NCBI GenBank assembly: GCA_963978905.1
Contig: OZ022259.1
Coordinates: 124,001-188,000 of the forward strand
Length of the DNA stretch: 64,000 nt
Source: Trichostrongylus colubriformis
Lineage: Eukaryota; Nematoda; Chromadorea; Rhabditida; Trichostrongylidae
Reading direction: 5' to 3'
In this document: positions 10,740-27,253 of the stretch, in pieces
How positions within the stretch are numbered: position 1 is the first letter of the stretch
How the letters are laid out: the number at the start of each line of letters is the position of its first letter
Position numbers and translations under genes: made by a program
Notes under the pieces: model-generated
Told to the model about the DNA's origin: nothing
Seen by the model: only the letters and a program-made list of their open reading frames with translations
The model's database searches: none

Positions 10740-10996
10740 TAAGCGCTATTATTTCGCATCAACTGCTGCTTCTTCGAGAAATCCTTTTTCTCATCTAGTC
10801 GATTTGGCTAATTAAGGTTTTGGTTGGGTCTCATCTATTTGAGGTTTTCACCCAACCCATGTTTGAACAAAGGGCAACGAAACATATGAGGCGGAGGCGC
10901 AACAATTGCGCCATTTTAAAGCTGCGTTGCGAATACCGCCCCATGCAACCTCAAACTCGCCCGATATTCGCCGCGCGTGGTGGTACCCGCTCCTAA

Positions 10997-11371
10997 GGCC
11001 GCGTTCATAGCTAACCGAATGAGATTTTTGGCGCATCCGCGTCAAGGAAAAGATACGCATCGATTGAGAAAATGAGCGCATCGGCGCATCCGCGATTTGA
11101 GAGACTCGGCGTATCGGCGTCAAGCATAAGATATGTATCGATGGAGAAATTGAGCGCATCGGCGCATCCGCGATTTGGGAGATTCGGCGCATCGGCGTCA
11201 TCGATAGGATGCGTATCAACCGAGAAAATGAGAGTATTGGCGCATCCGCGATTTTGGCTATTTGCCAAAATCATGATAGACCATTGACTAGATACAGAGA
11301 ATGGAGAAATTGCCGATCCGCCGCTCCGCCGATGCGCCGATCCGCCGATTCATTTGCGTATGAACGCAGCC
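10997..11371. mobile_element. MITE family A, diverged 375-bp copy
   Basis: Starts GGCCGCGTTCATA, ends TATGAACGCAGCC, with TAA duplicated at 10994-10996 and 11372-11374. Interior carries the same GCGCATCCGCGATTTG units. Confidence 0.85.
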
Positions 11372-11389
11372 TAACGCTGCACACCCTTA

Positions 11390-11790
11390 GGCTGCGTTCA
11401 TACCAAATTGGATGAGAGTTTTGGCGCATCGGCGCATCCGCGAGAAATTTTTGGCGTGCCACGTCACTCTAGCAACGTGGTTAGTTGAACGCGTGCGGCT
11501 GATTTCTTTTTCTCCTCCTTCCATTTCTTGATTTTTCCATATCTTATCGAAAGTCAGTATCTGCAATGGCAAATATCCAAAATCGCGGATGTGCCAATAC
11601 TTTCATTTTTCAATCAATGCGTATCTTATCCATCACGCGAATGCGCCAGTACTCTCACTTCTGTCGATCGATATGTATCTTATCCATCACGCGAATGCGC
11701 CATTTCTCTCAAATCGCGGATGCGCAAATGCGCTCATTTTCTCGATCGATACGCATATTTCACATTACGCGGATGCGCCAAAACTCTCAT
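11390..11790. mobile_element. MITE family A copy lacking the outer part of its right inverted repeat
   Basis: Left end GGCTGCGTTCATACCAAATT after TTA (11387-11389). The right end stops at CCAAAACTCTCAT, about 25 bp short of a full terminus, directly against the TTA that opens the next palindrome. Confidence 0.75.
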
Positions 11791-11793
11791 TTA

Positions 11794-11884
11794 GGCCGCT
11801 TCCATACTTTGCGCACCGACGCCGTCACGCGCGTGCCGGCGTCACGCGCGTGACGGCGTCGGTGCGCAAAGTATGGAAGCGGCC
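11794..11884. mobile_element. 91-bp near-perfect palindromic element with TTA duplication
   Basis: Begins GGCCGCTTCCATACTTTGCG and ends with its reverse complement; the arms meet in a GC-rich centre (ACGCGCGT repeats). TTA flanks both sides (11791-11793, 11885-11887). Related ends occur at 46960-47133 and 49410. Confidence 0.85.
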
Positions 11885-11887
11885 TTA

Positions 11888-12707
11888 GAGCTTATTTCTT
11901 TGTTGTATTCAGCGACTGATGCATTGCTATGACTCCGGCTTGGAATAATTCCTATTAAACGTCTGGAATGGCCCCCTCCATTTGTAGTGCATAGTACTTT
12001 AGGTTAGGAAACCTGTGGAAGCGTATGTTAACCTCTCCGTTTTTGCCTTTCAACGCATGACAATATTGCCATCAACGATGACCAAGGGAGAAGGGCTGTG
12101 TTCGGATCACAGTGGTATGTTCATAAATGCCAGTGTTAAAGTGAATTTCAACAACGCTTCAATTGGGAGACATTTTGTTCCCGCTCAGTTTCTACGAGTA
12201 TGTTATTTTCATAGAACTGCGTCTGCTCACATGGCTAATAAGGGCTCAAACGATAGCAGCAATCCAACAACAAACCCCCGATGTTTCTTTACGACAATGA
12301 ATTGAACTGAGTTGAACCCGGTTGTTATTGTGAAGGGCATTCGCAACTGGCACAAACAGATCATATTGACGTATCCTGTTATTGGCGAGGAAACGTCTCT
12401 TTTAATTACTTGCTTTCTACTGGATCACGTTTTCGAGCTGAAATCACGCACTTTCTAGTGAAAACTACTTTAACATTCTAATGGTCTTGATTTAGACTCA
12501 AAAATGAAATAAAGCAAAAAACAAAAGCTGCCGTTTTCAACACCAACATTTCTTATTTATGTGTGACTAAAAGAAGGATGTTGTCGAATACCGGGGATTG
12601 TCATAATATGGTGCAATGCTCCATATAAAAGAACCAGCAGCACAAAGTTCCTTTTCTGAGCAAGTAACCACATATCTGTCGACAAATATTAATTCGACGA
12701 TTTTCAG
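11888..12707. other. spacer without recognisable gene
   Basis: A short ORF at 12015-12305 has no supporting splice sites or similarity; nothing else recognised. Confidence 0.4.
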
Positions 12708-12829
12708 AGGCGGTGAAAGCTTATATAGTATCGAATGTGCCTGTCTTTTACCTGTATCACTCGTTAGAAGAAGCTTGCAAGTATGAGGAACAGCTTGAAA
12801 AATCTGGATTGCAATATCTTCGTTTTCAG
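12708..12829 (+). CDS. orphan candidate exon, product unknown
   Basis: A strong ATTTTCAG acceptor is followed by 122 nt open in one phase (about 40 residues, including VFYLYHSLEEACKYEEQLEK) and a CAG|GTTATT donor. Composition and splice context look coding, but I recognise no family and could not connect it in phase to the Skp1-like exons downstream. Confidence 0.35.
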
Positions 12830-12985
12830 GTTATTCAGAACTGTTTTATGTATTCCGTGTGAGGACTTAAGACATTGAGAAATGTTTTAGACAAATTCCG
12901 AAATCGTTTTATTCATCTTAGAATAGCGCTGAAGAGAGCTGGTGGAGCAGCACAGAGAGTAGAGTACCATGTTGTATAGACACTG

Positions 12986-13215
12986 AGGGTCAATCAATGT
13001 CAGGGGAGAGACGCAAAGTTTTTACCCACGTCGAAGCCCCTTATCCTCCCTAGGCTTAGGCTAAAGCAGATGAGACAGATGCTTGGCAGATGCTTTTCTA
13101 TGTAGGAGGAGAGGATATGAATTTCAGCCTTGGTCTGAGGAGAGAAGGAGCTTCGACGTCGGTGAAAGGTTGCGTCTTCTCACCACCGTCCACTTTAATT
13201 AACCCTACACCGATA
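12986..13215. repeat. inverted-repeat element (GGCTTAGGCTAAA family), copy 1
   Basis: Imperfect palindrome with arms around CGACGTCGGTGAAA/TTTACCCACGTCGAAG and CTAGGCTTAGGCTAAA. Related copies at about 27870-28090 and 48494-48717. No coding content. Confidence 0.6.
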
Positions 13216-13715
13216 TGACAGTCCTCCTCCCTAATTGTCCGCCATGTTGTAGGCAGATGGGCTGGCAGTTGAACTTTTCGGTTTCAGTAGTCTTTCTTTG
13301 ATATTCTAAACCTTGCGTGGCAGATATCCGAACACAGTATCCGGGAGGGATGAAGAGCAGAGATTGAGGGGGTGCAAATTTATTTGCCTAGGGCCATGAT
13401 CTACAGTAGCATATGTATGGCGAACAGCACCATGTCGCAATGAGGTGCAGCTGAGTTGTATTCCTTTTTTACTGGCAAATGTGATTGTTCCTAACGTTTT
13501 TGGCACCTTTACCTTCATCGTTACGTTAACGTCAATTTCAGGCAGCAGCAGTTGTGTTCGATGCACCTATCAACATTCTTAGAGAATCAGAGGTTATTAT
13601 AAGGTTACGTGAGCGTGAGTTCCCGAAATTCTGCTGTCTAACTATTTTCGTGTTTCTTTTACTGTTTCTATTATTGTTTATTTTCTATTACCGAGTAATG
13701 TTGACTTTTTTCTAG

Positions 13716-14416
13716 ACAGCAATCCGTTCTCAGCAAATGAATATTTTTTCTCTTCGACAAACAGTTTCCCGATCAAGGTGCCTTTTGATGCGGATGAGTT
13801 CGAAGAAGTGAGTACAATTTCCGCAAAGGATTTGTATTTAAGTTCTTTAACATTAGTGATCACCTCGAATTTTGCAGTTTCTACTTGCGCTCGCATTAAT
13901 GAAGAATCATAAAGATCTATCTACGTTTTCCGTTTTGTCGCTTTGCAGTGTATTAAAGGTAATCAGTTCTACAAGTACAATGCTACCATTCTACAATTTC
14001 TCTTTGTTTTTACCTTTGAATTTTATTAGCATAGTCCTTCGTACATATTAGGGAAAGCATTTTTATTTTGTAATTTTGCTATTACTCAATTCGAAGTTTT
14101 TTCGTTAATATCGATGAACTTTGAAGCGCTTCCAATACCTATTTATTCAACTGCCTGTCGCAAATGTTCCCGTTATTTGGATATATTAACGAGAACTGGG
14201 TAGCCACTGACACAAACTCAGCACTCGACTGGCGAATACTGAGGGTCAATTAATTTCCAGGTGGCCGATTATTTCGAATGCCCAAATCTCATGCGCCTCA
14301 TCTACTCGCATCTTAACAAACATCTTTCACAGAAATCTCCATCGGATGTTTGTGAAGCTTTCGATATTCTCAGTGACTTCACGCAACTTCAGAAGCAACA
14401 GGTTCATTTTCCCTGA
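13716..14416 (+). CDS. divergent Skp1/BTB-POZ-like protein, three 3' exons (5' end unresolved)
   Basis: Three consecutive exons fit in phase: 13716-13807, 13878-13958 and 14261-14416 (TGA 14414-14416). The last reads on from a Skp1-type dimerisation region (LMRLIYSHLNKHL, SPSDVCEAFDI, SDFTQLQKQQ), parallel to the Skp1 C-terminus where a TPEEIRxTFNI helix and a short acidic tail bind F-box proteins. The first exon supplies a central strand (FPIKVPFDADEFEEF). Skp1 links F-box proteins to cullin in SCF ubiquitin ligases, and nematodes have many divergent Skp1 paralogues. The exon encoding the N-terminal strand was not found; the first exon here needs one carried base. The typical WEEK-like end is replaced by a short tail, so it may be a rapidly evolving paralogue or a decaying copy. 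Confidence 0.6.
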
Positions 14417-14465
14417 AAATTCCATTTAGGTGTCCGGTGAATAAATAGGTGGGCACTGCCCTCTT

Positions 14466-15100
14466 TTCAGTTATTGGGTTGTCCTGTTCTCAGCGTTTTG
14501 TGTTTCACTTTAATGATCATAACTTTCTTAATTTCAAACCCCAATTCGTTCAATTTATGTAAAGTGATTTTTGGAACATGTGTGTGTGTGTGTGGGGGGG
14601 GGGGGGGGGCGTTGTCATGCAAAAGAATCGGATCCTTTCTGTTGACAAGTGCTGGCTGCAGGTGACGCAATTTTCGGAATATTTCGTCGATTTCCTCACT
14701 CTAGTACCCTGCTGTGATGGTTTGGCATGGAGGCAAAAGTTACAGGGGATAACACCAGACGATGACCACCACACTGTGACCATAATCTTTTAATCGTAAG
14801 GATTCGGCTTTCGAAATGACCTCGGTGGTTCGCGGCATCCAACCACTGTCCTGGACGTCTCCCGTTATCATACATGATCCACTTCTCATCACAGGTGACA
14901 ATTCGGTCCAAAAACGGGTAGTTTCTGTTGCGCAAAAGCTCGATTTTTTGGCGAAACAACATTTTTGCACTAATTGGTTTTACGAGGAGACGGCTGTCAG
15001 CTATTCTATGGCTTTGCCTTATCAAAGACTGAATTTGCCCATTGCTCACATGAACAAAAGTGGCATCTAGAGGCAATAAAGAGTCCCACAGAGTTTGCAT
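14466..15100 (-). pseudogene. mariner (Tc1/mariner) transposase relic
   Basis: On the minus strand, fragments in different frames match the mariner catalytic region in order: RNYPFLDRIVTCDEKWIMYDN with QWLDA (first catalytic Asp in CDEKW), then MVTVWWSSSGVIP, then ILLHDNA (second Asp) and ITLHKLNELGFE. At least two frameshifts separate them. The conserved stretch after HDNA is replaced by a C run and CACACA simple repeat (14579-14609). The left end reads TTATTGGGTTGTCC, like a mariner terminus; the other end is not found. Confidence 0.85.
14579..14609 (+). repeat. (TG)n-(G)n simple repeat inside mariner relic
   Basis: A TG run followed by about 17 G. It lies exactly where the mariner HDNARPH motif should continue on the minus strand. 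Confidence 0.9.
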
Positions 15101-15259
15101 TTACGTCTTTATTAGGTGTTTACTCACTGAGGTTTATGTACGAAATGAGGCTGTGGTGATGCAGTGACAAGTGGCGCTCTTCCCTCTTGCATGGTCGAGT
15201 TTACAGCCCACCCAGGCAAGCCAAGGCTTTCAATAACTCCATGGCCAGCAAATTGGTGA

Positions 15260-16028
15260 CAGATGGATGACGTACCAAAAGGGTGTAACACCTAATCTCT
15301 TTTTATCTGTACCTTGCGGTCGGAATTATAGCTGTGAAGAGGAGTGAGTCGTTACGGTACCTTCGCAGTCGCACAGTATTTATCTTCATACGTATGCGCG
15401 GCACACCTCTTATAGGAACCCTGAAAGCCACCGAATTCATATACGAACTTGAAAAACACCGGGTTCATTCCCGTTTTTCTATCGTACAAAATGAGATCAA
15501 TGTTTAGATGGAGCGCGAGGGTTTATGGAATTTCAACAGCTCTTCTTGAAATGCTACCGTCACCGTTCTGTGAATCATCGATGTTTTGGAATATTTCTGT
15601 TTTGTATCACAACTGTGTATCCTTCTTGTAAATGATGTATCATTTATTCAAGCTACATAAATAGTTATTAGTATTCTACATGTTCGAAAAATCTACTCAA
15701 CAATGTAGCTGGCGACATCCACATAAAGCAGATGCCCCAACAATTAACCGGCACAACTACGCATGGAATATACCACACTGTGGTAGAGCTGAAAACGAGG
15801 TAGCACTGGACAGCTGAGACATGAATTATGCACTCCATGTGTAGGCTATGTGGACTCCTTCCGCATTTGTGAAGGAAGATCGTAACTGCATCACATCCAC
15901 AAATGCACGCGTAATCCTTAATCTTCAATCGCTACTTAGGGAAGGAATGATTCAAAACCGAATTCTGTGAGACAACAACAAAATCTCTATGCTTATACAG
16001 TGCTCCCTACACGAGTAATATGTATGGA
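15260..16028. other. spacer upstream of the Hsp110 3' end
   Basis: Small ORFs on both strands lack support. The minus-strand AATAAA at 16034-16029 probably serves Hsp110. Confidence 0.4.
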
Positions 16029-16034
16029 TTTATT
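16029..16034 (-). terminator. candidate polyadenylation signal of hsp-110
   Basis: AATAAA on the minus strand, about 115 nt after the stop codon. Confidence 0.5.
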
Positions 16035-16148
16035 ATTAAAAACAGAAAGTTCATGCATTCACAATCTATGAAAAAAGATCAGAAACGGCAACGCTACCAC
16101 AAGCAAATCATTTTCCAGAACAGATGTGGTTGGCTGAAGAGTATCCAC

Positions 16149-21773
<5,625 letters not shown>

Positions 21774-21778
21774 GATAG

Positions 21779-21786
21779 CTGAAGAT
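21779..21786 (-). promoter_or_regulatory. probable trans-splice acceptor of hsp-110
   Basis: Minus-strand TCGATCTTCAG immediately precedes a 5-nt leader and the ATG at 21773. Strong 3' splice consensus with no upstream coding exon, as expected for spliced-leader addition in nematodes. Confidence 0.6.
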
Positions 21787-22231
21787 CGATACCGAAAATA
21801 TAATAAAAATATACACAGGAGCGATCCGAGCGGGTAAAGACCGAAAACAACTGTGGGGCATATATAATGTGTTTTGACTAGGCTTGGATGACAGTGAATG
21901 ACAGATGACGCCTTTCATTGGAGGGAAATAGTGAAACGTAACTGGCCCCTTTTTGAAACGCCGTGTTCACACATAACGTAATGGAAAATCGTGGAGTCCA
22001 TAAAAATCAACGAACACAGATATTGACCGAAATGTTCAGGAGTCGGACAACCGATGATAAAGATAAAATACAAATCGATTACTTGGCTCCGTCCCCAAAT
22101 GACTTGCAAAAGAGCTCGCCAAGGAGGAATGGAGGTAAATCACTCATTTCGTATCGATCAAACCTTCCCCTGAAACCGACGATCCTCCGATCGTCTAAAG
22201 CCATTGGTTGAAAACGCAGGAACAGAGTACA

Positions 22232-22470
22232 AGGCTGCGTTTACCCAACCGAATGAAATTCTTGGATTTTCAGCGTTGCGTTAAAGATACGTATCGATCA
22301 AGAGAAACCGGATTACTCGCGACTCGGAATTTGCGGCGGCTCGATTACCTGCGATTTTGGACATTTTCCGGAATGCGTATAAACTGGCGTGGTGGTACGT
22401 GACATCGCTAATCCCAAATCGCGAATAAACCGATACGCCGATCCGCCGAAAATCCCAGTTAGTTGACTAT
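22232..22470. mobile_element. diverged MITE family A member
   Basis: Starts GGCTGCGTTTACCCAACCGAATGA and contains ATACGTATCGATCAAGAG, CGATTTTGGACATTTTCC and GCCGATCCGCCGAAA, the order seen in family A. The right terminus is degraded. Confidence 0.55.
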
Positions 22471-25400
22471 ATAGCCTAAGTGGTAGAGAACTACCAAAAC
22501 TACATAAAATACAACACCACGATTCATCCATGATCACATCGATTTCGCTAATAGAATTCAATGACTGTGAACAAGGATGGTACTCAGTAATGACATGATT
22601 TTACGACCACTCAGCGGACAGGGTTCCACGCAGCAACATAGATATGACATATTACGTTATGATTTGAACAGTCAGAGCAATGAATAACCTTTGTCAAAAG
22701 CATCTACTTCTCGAGAATCGCCGAACTGAAGCTTCGATGACAGAAAAACTCATGATTCATGAAACGTAAGATTCATGAAACTCATGATTCATGGAACGAT
22801 CAGAAGAAGAGAATCATGAGTATGTCCGGTTTTACTAGGTACAAGAATTAAACTAAGTGTAAACGTTCATAGACGCAAATAATCCGTGGTAACTGTGGAA
22901 GTTACTGATGCATCTAGCATCGACCTTATCACCGATCTCGACCATTTCTTAATTGGAAGACATGAGAAACTGGAGCGTTTCTAGGATGGGTGGGCATAAC
23001 CATTCAGGGCATTCCGAAGCATAGCAATGTTGGACGCAGTATTGATATTTGCAGCGCATTATGAAAACGACAGTGAATTGCGTGTCACTGCAGCGTCAAC
23101 TGCAAACAGGCTTCAGATGCATAGCCTTGAACACTATCGACTCAGCTTCCACGGACAATCCCGTAATAATAATGGAAATTTTTTTTCTTTTCATGTGAAT
23201 TCGCCGCTTCCGGTGAGCGATTATCGATGATTAATAGCCTGCCATTAGTCACTGGCATACCCATTTGAGAGAGGAGTTCGTAAAGATCTCACACTATGGC
23301 AATGAATACGCAACCGTCTGTTTCATAACCGGCTGTCGTTACGATGGTTACGAAATACCGCCTGGCCTGACTTCACACAGCCAAGCATCAGCCCTCTCCG
23401 GTAAGAGCGCTCTCATTAGGAGTTAACTTGGGCAAAAAAACGAGATAGACATTGGTTAACCCATGCTACCCCTTTCTCACAGAGAACGAACAACCGGTCA
23501 ACACATTTTCTTTGAAGAACTGAATGATGACTTTGGCGACTGTGCGATTAGTCAAATAGGAGAAAAGACAAAAAAGGACTTATCGAATATGTGATTAACC
23601 GATCACGAGTACGTCGATTTTATCAGGAGATGGATGTATATTTTCTTTAGCCTAATCAAATGAATCGTCAGCATCCTAATGCCTGCCCCTATGACCTTTC
23701 TCAGAGATGAGAAGTATGGATAACTTAAGCCGTCTTCGAATTTTCCGCTCTGACCCCCGCCCAGGCAGCGGTTATAGCTTGCGGACTTATGTAATTCGCT
23801 TGCTGTTTAGATGAAGATTGTTTTCGTGTTGATCCATCAGTTCTGCCATCAGGAAAAACCCAAATGTCAAGGTGGGGCGTTCGAGGGGTTTGTTTTCACG
23901 CCGACGACATCGTGTATTTGCGATTCTGCAACTCTGCTGGAACTTGGACCGTCCAGGAGTTGGGGGAATTTCAGGTTTAGATATGAGAACCCAGACAGCC
24001 ACCTGAACCACGGTTTCGTGATCAGCCTACACTGACTTCGTTATTAACCCGCTTTTCAAGCGAATATGTACAAAACATTGTGCGGCAATGTGCCAATTAA
24101 TACACAAGGATATTAGAATCTACTGCAGTAGATTCTAGACTCAAACCATAAAAGGAAGGATATTGAGAGTGTTAGCCACCGAATCACCAGCCATCTTGGA
24201 TCAAGTGGACCAATCTCAATTAAAGACAGCAATTAGGTGTAATGTGGTAGAGTAGAAATCCCTACAAGAAGTCCAAGAAGTCACTCACATGGTAGTCCTG
24301 GGCACATGGTAGTCCGTGGTAGAAGGCTACCTGTGGCAAAATCCCGGTGAAAAAGCGCCCTTCCGAGCTGTAGAAACGCCGCAACGGCCCATCTGTCCCG
24401 CCTCTTGATAAGTCCATCCCGCCTCTGGATGACGTAATTTCCGATTGACTGAGGTGGGGCGGCCAAGGAGATGCGGCAGGATCGAAGGTTTTGCGACGCG
24501 GCTTCGAAGTTTTAGCTTGAAGCTCACTCCAAAAAAATAGATGCTGTCATTTCCAGACATTCCCTTGCGTATACTTGGCAACATGCCAGTGCAAAACTAG
24601 ATCAGACTACCCGCCTCTTGACGGACAGGTCGTCCGCGTCGAGAATCAACAGTGGAAAGGGGGTCCTATTTCTCGGGTTGTTGGCCAATTCCATCCGTTG
24701 TTTCTTCACTGTTCTGTTACTAGGCATCTCGACTTTCACATTCACTAATTCTTTTACTTTTCGCCGACTTTCCCCTAATGCTGCCTTTAAGATCATTCAC
24801 TGTATCCACTTCCTTTTGCAGGCCAGGAGGGAAGATCGTTGCGTAGACCACGCCTCGGCCAATGTGCATCTGTAGTCGCATCTTATCTACTGCGTTTTCA
24901 CTTTCCACGCAGGGATAGATCCACTCTTCTCAGAATGAAAAGAAAGAAGCTCGCATCCTGGACACTTCACATCACCAACCATCCATCACCAAGCCATTCA
25001 CAACGGCACTGGGAAACTACCCTCCCAACATCTTCTCACCTTCCGGCTCAGCAAAACTCCATACTAACGGATCAGTTCGGTCCGACGACGGACCGATGTC
25101 AGTTGGGGCGTGGCCCAGGTTTGTGGTTCCATGAACCCATTCATAGTACACCTACGATACCGTTTCAGGATGTATTTTACGACCCTACCAGGTAACTACA
25201 ACTTGCACACAGCTCCTGTCATAATGACTCACACCTACTTGCACGAAGTACTCAAATTGAATAATCGTAACCCCAACTCCGCGATTTTGCAGCATCGCGG
25301 CTCCACATGCGAAGTTGCTGCATTACAGTCTCGAGGTCGCGGATTACTTGGATGTGTGGACTGAACCGGGAGCATAGTGCGCAGCGTCCATGAAGAGAGG

Positions 25401-26970
25401 GAATCGCGGAGCCTTTGAGAGGGTTACTGGTTTTAGTTGATGATGAAAAAAGGTGTAGTCACACATGGAGAGATAAATCTCACTTGTTTATGAAGGGCGC
25501 TGAATTCAAATAAGTGAAAGATACGGCAACAAGTAGATGAATGTGTGGGTTTAGGGAGAACCGTGAAGGCATAGAAGCTCAAGATGAAGAGAAAGTTGGT
25601 GCAGTATAACGATGCTCCATGATTAAACTAAGTTTACACATGATTGAAGAGCAGCACCAGGGGCATACCATAGAAACTCTGAGGATGGTTGACGAATCAC
25701 AGCGGTATAGTGCTGACGAATAGAGTACCACTTGAGACAGAACTTACTAAGAGTGCCAAAGATGGCTGGTACGAACTGCTACGGAGAAAGCTCAGAATCA
25801 TGCTCATGCAAAAAGAACTTGAGTTAGCAGTGACTTCAATAAGGAAGAAGCTTTATAATCAGAACCAAGGGAAATATGCGGGAAGTAATACATACGAAGT
25901 CATACCAAAACCGTCACAGGAGGAGAACTAACGTCTACGGCGAAAACGAATCGATGTGAACACGAGCATAACCGGTGCGATGACAGTCATCACAAAAAGG
26001 ACTGAGTCAGCCCGTCGTACTGGCCGACAACAAGCCCATTCTCGCTGTGCAAAAGGTGGAGGTCGAATGATGACGTCACAGCAACATGCAGAGTTTTTAA
26101 AGGAGCCTCGATAATTCCAGAAATTTGAATTCGTTTCGTGGTAAGACCGTTGAACAATGCAAGAGGTGCACGGTTATTCTCACAGGGGTGGCAGGGTAAC
26201 TCGTACAACACAGCTAGAACTGTGTCGCGTAACGGAAAGGGCAAAAAGAAGAGGAAACAATTCAAAAGCAGGAAAGAATACGATTACATAAGAATTTGAT
26301 GTGTGTCTAGAGCGGCTCATTGTTTCTGAATAATAAAAAACAGGTCAACTGAATTCCTGTTGCTGCCGTCGCCAGATGCAATCTAATACTGTTCAAAAAG
26401 CTTCGGTAAAAAATTTCCTGGTACTGATAATGGCCTATTCAATATAGGCGCATTTAAAACTGGCTATGCCATGCATGTTGGTGATTATACACATTGTTAG
26501 TGACTAAAACATAAAAAAGAGCACTATGATAACTGTGGATGCTAGCTTTAAATAGTTTCTTGTGCACGATGATTAGGTCAGAAAGTACTTTCTAGGCACC
26601 AGTATTCATCGGGAAACGCTGAACACCAATAGCAATACGTCGTTGGCGTGGCAACTGGCGTATATTTTTCCCTAAGCCCTCGAGCAAAAATAGCCTCAGA
26701 AGCCGAGCACAGTGGATGCCCCCCCCCCCCCTCATGGCGATACACCGGCTTCTAAATGCTGTCTCAACACCCTCCTATGCTTTGATAGAGGTTGACGTAA
26801 AATTTCGGCTCGATTAAATGAAAAGGAGTAACTCAGTAAGCGTTGGTAACTGTCAGTGCCCGTTAAACTGGACGAGTTTTCCGATTTGTGAAAAGTGAAC
26901 TCGTCCAAATTAGCAATGGAGCAATGTGAATTCTCATCCTTGTCATTCTTGTTTTCATGTGTGCCTGTGT
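22471..26970. other. spacer between divergent hsp-110 and rpn-3, no gene recognised
   Basis: About 4.5 kb with many short ORFs on both strands but no family similarity and no consistent exon chain. A 22-bp perfect palindrome (AGAATCTACTGCAGTAGATTCT) lies near 24115, and a run of about 14 C at 26719. It may hold promoters of both flanking genes. Confidence 0.4.
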
Positions 26971-26973
26971 TTC

Positions 26974-27134
26974 GGGTGTATGTCGTTTGGCGCGGCCCTT
27001 GCAACTAATTTGCCAATGGGGCGCATGGGCCGTATGGACTCTCCCAGATTTACCTAAGCCTCTCTAGGGGAGGAGCTTTGGCAGGGCCCCATTGGCAAAT
27101 TAGCTCCAAGGGGCCGCGCCAAACGACCGTCTCC
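26974..27134. mobile_element. MITE family B, copy 1 (about 160 bp)
   Basis: Ends GGGTGTATGTCGTTTGGCGCGG and CCGCGCCAAACGACCGTCTC are inverted repeats, with AATTTGCCAATGGGGC arms inside and a TTTACCTAAGCCT centre. It lies about 120 bp before the rpn-3 start codon. Confidence 0.8.
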
Positions 27135-27253
27135 CCTGTGTTTCACTTCTTCGTTAACTCATTTTCAGTTATTTGCGTTACTTTCTGAAGTCGGTCGTGC
27201 CTCACTTTTCGACTTCTTTGTTCTCACTGATTATCTCATCTAACCAGACAGCA

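Noticed and set aside
9975..11790. CRISPR-like array of GCGCATCCGCGATTTGAGA units
   Set aside because: Units are irregularly spaced, occur in both orientations, and belong to inverted-repeat elements in a eukaryotic genome.
24281..24908. Several overlapping minus-strand ORFs as a decayed LINE
   Set aside because: No RT or endonuclease motif could be recognised, and frames overlap without a clear chain.
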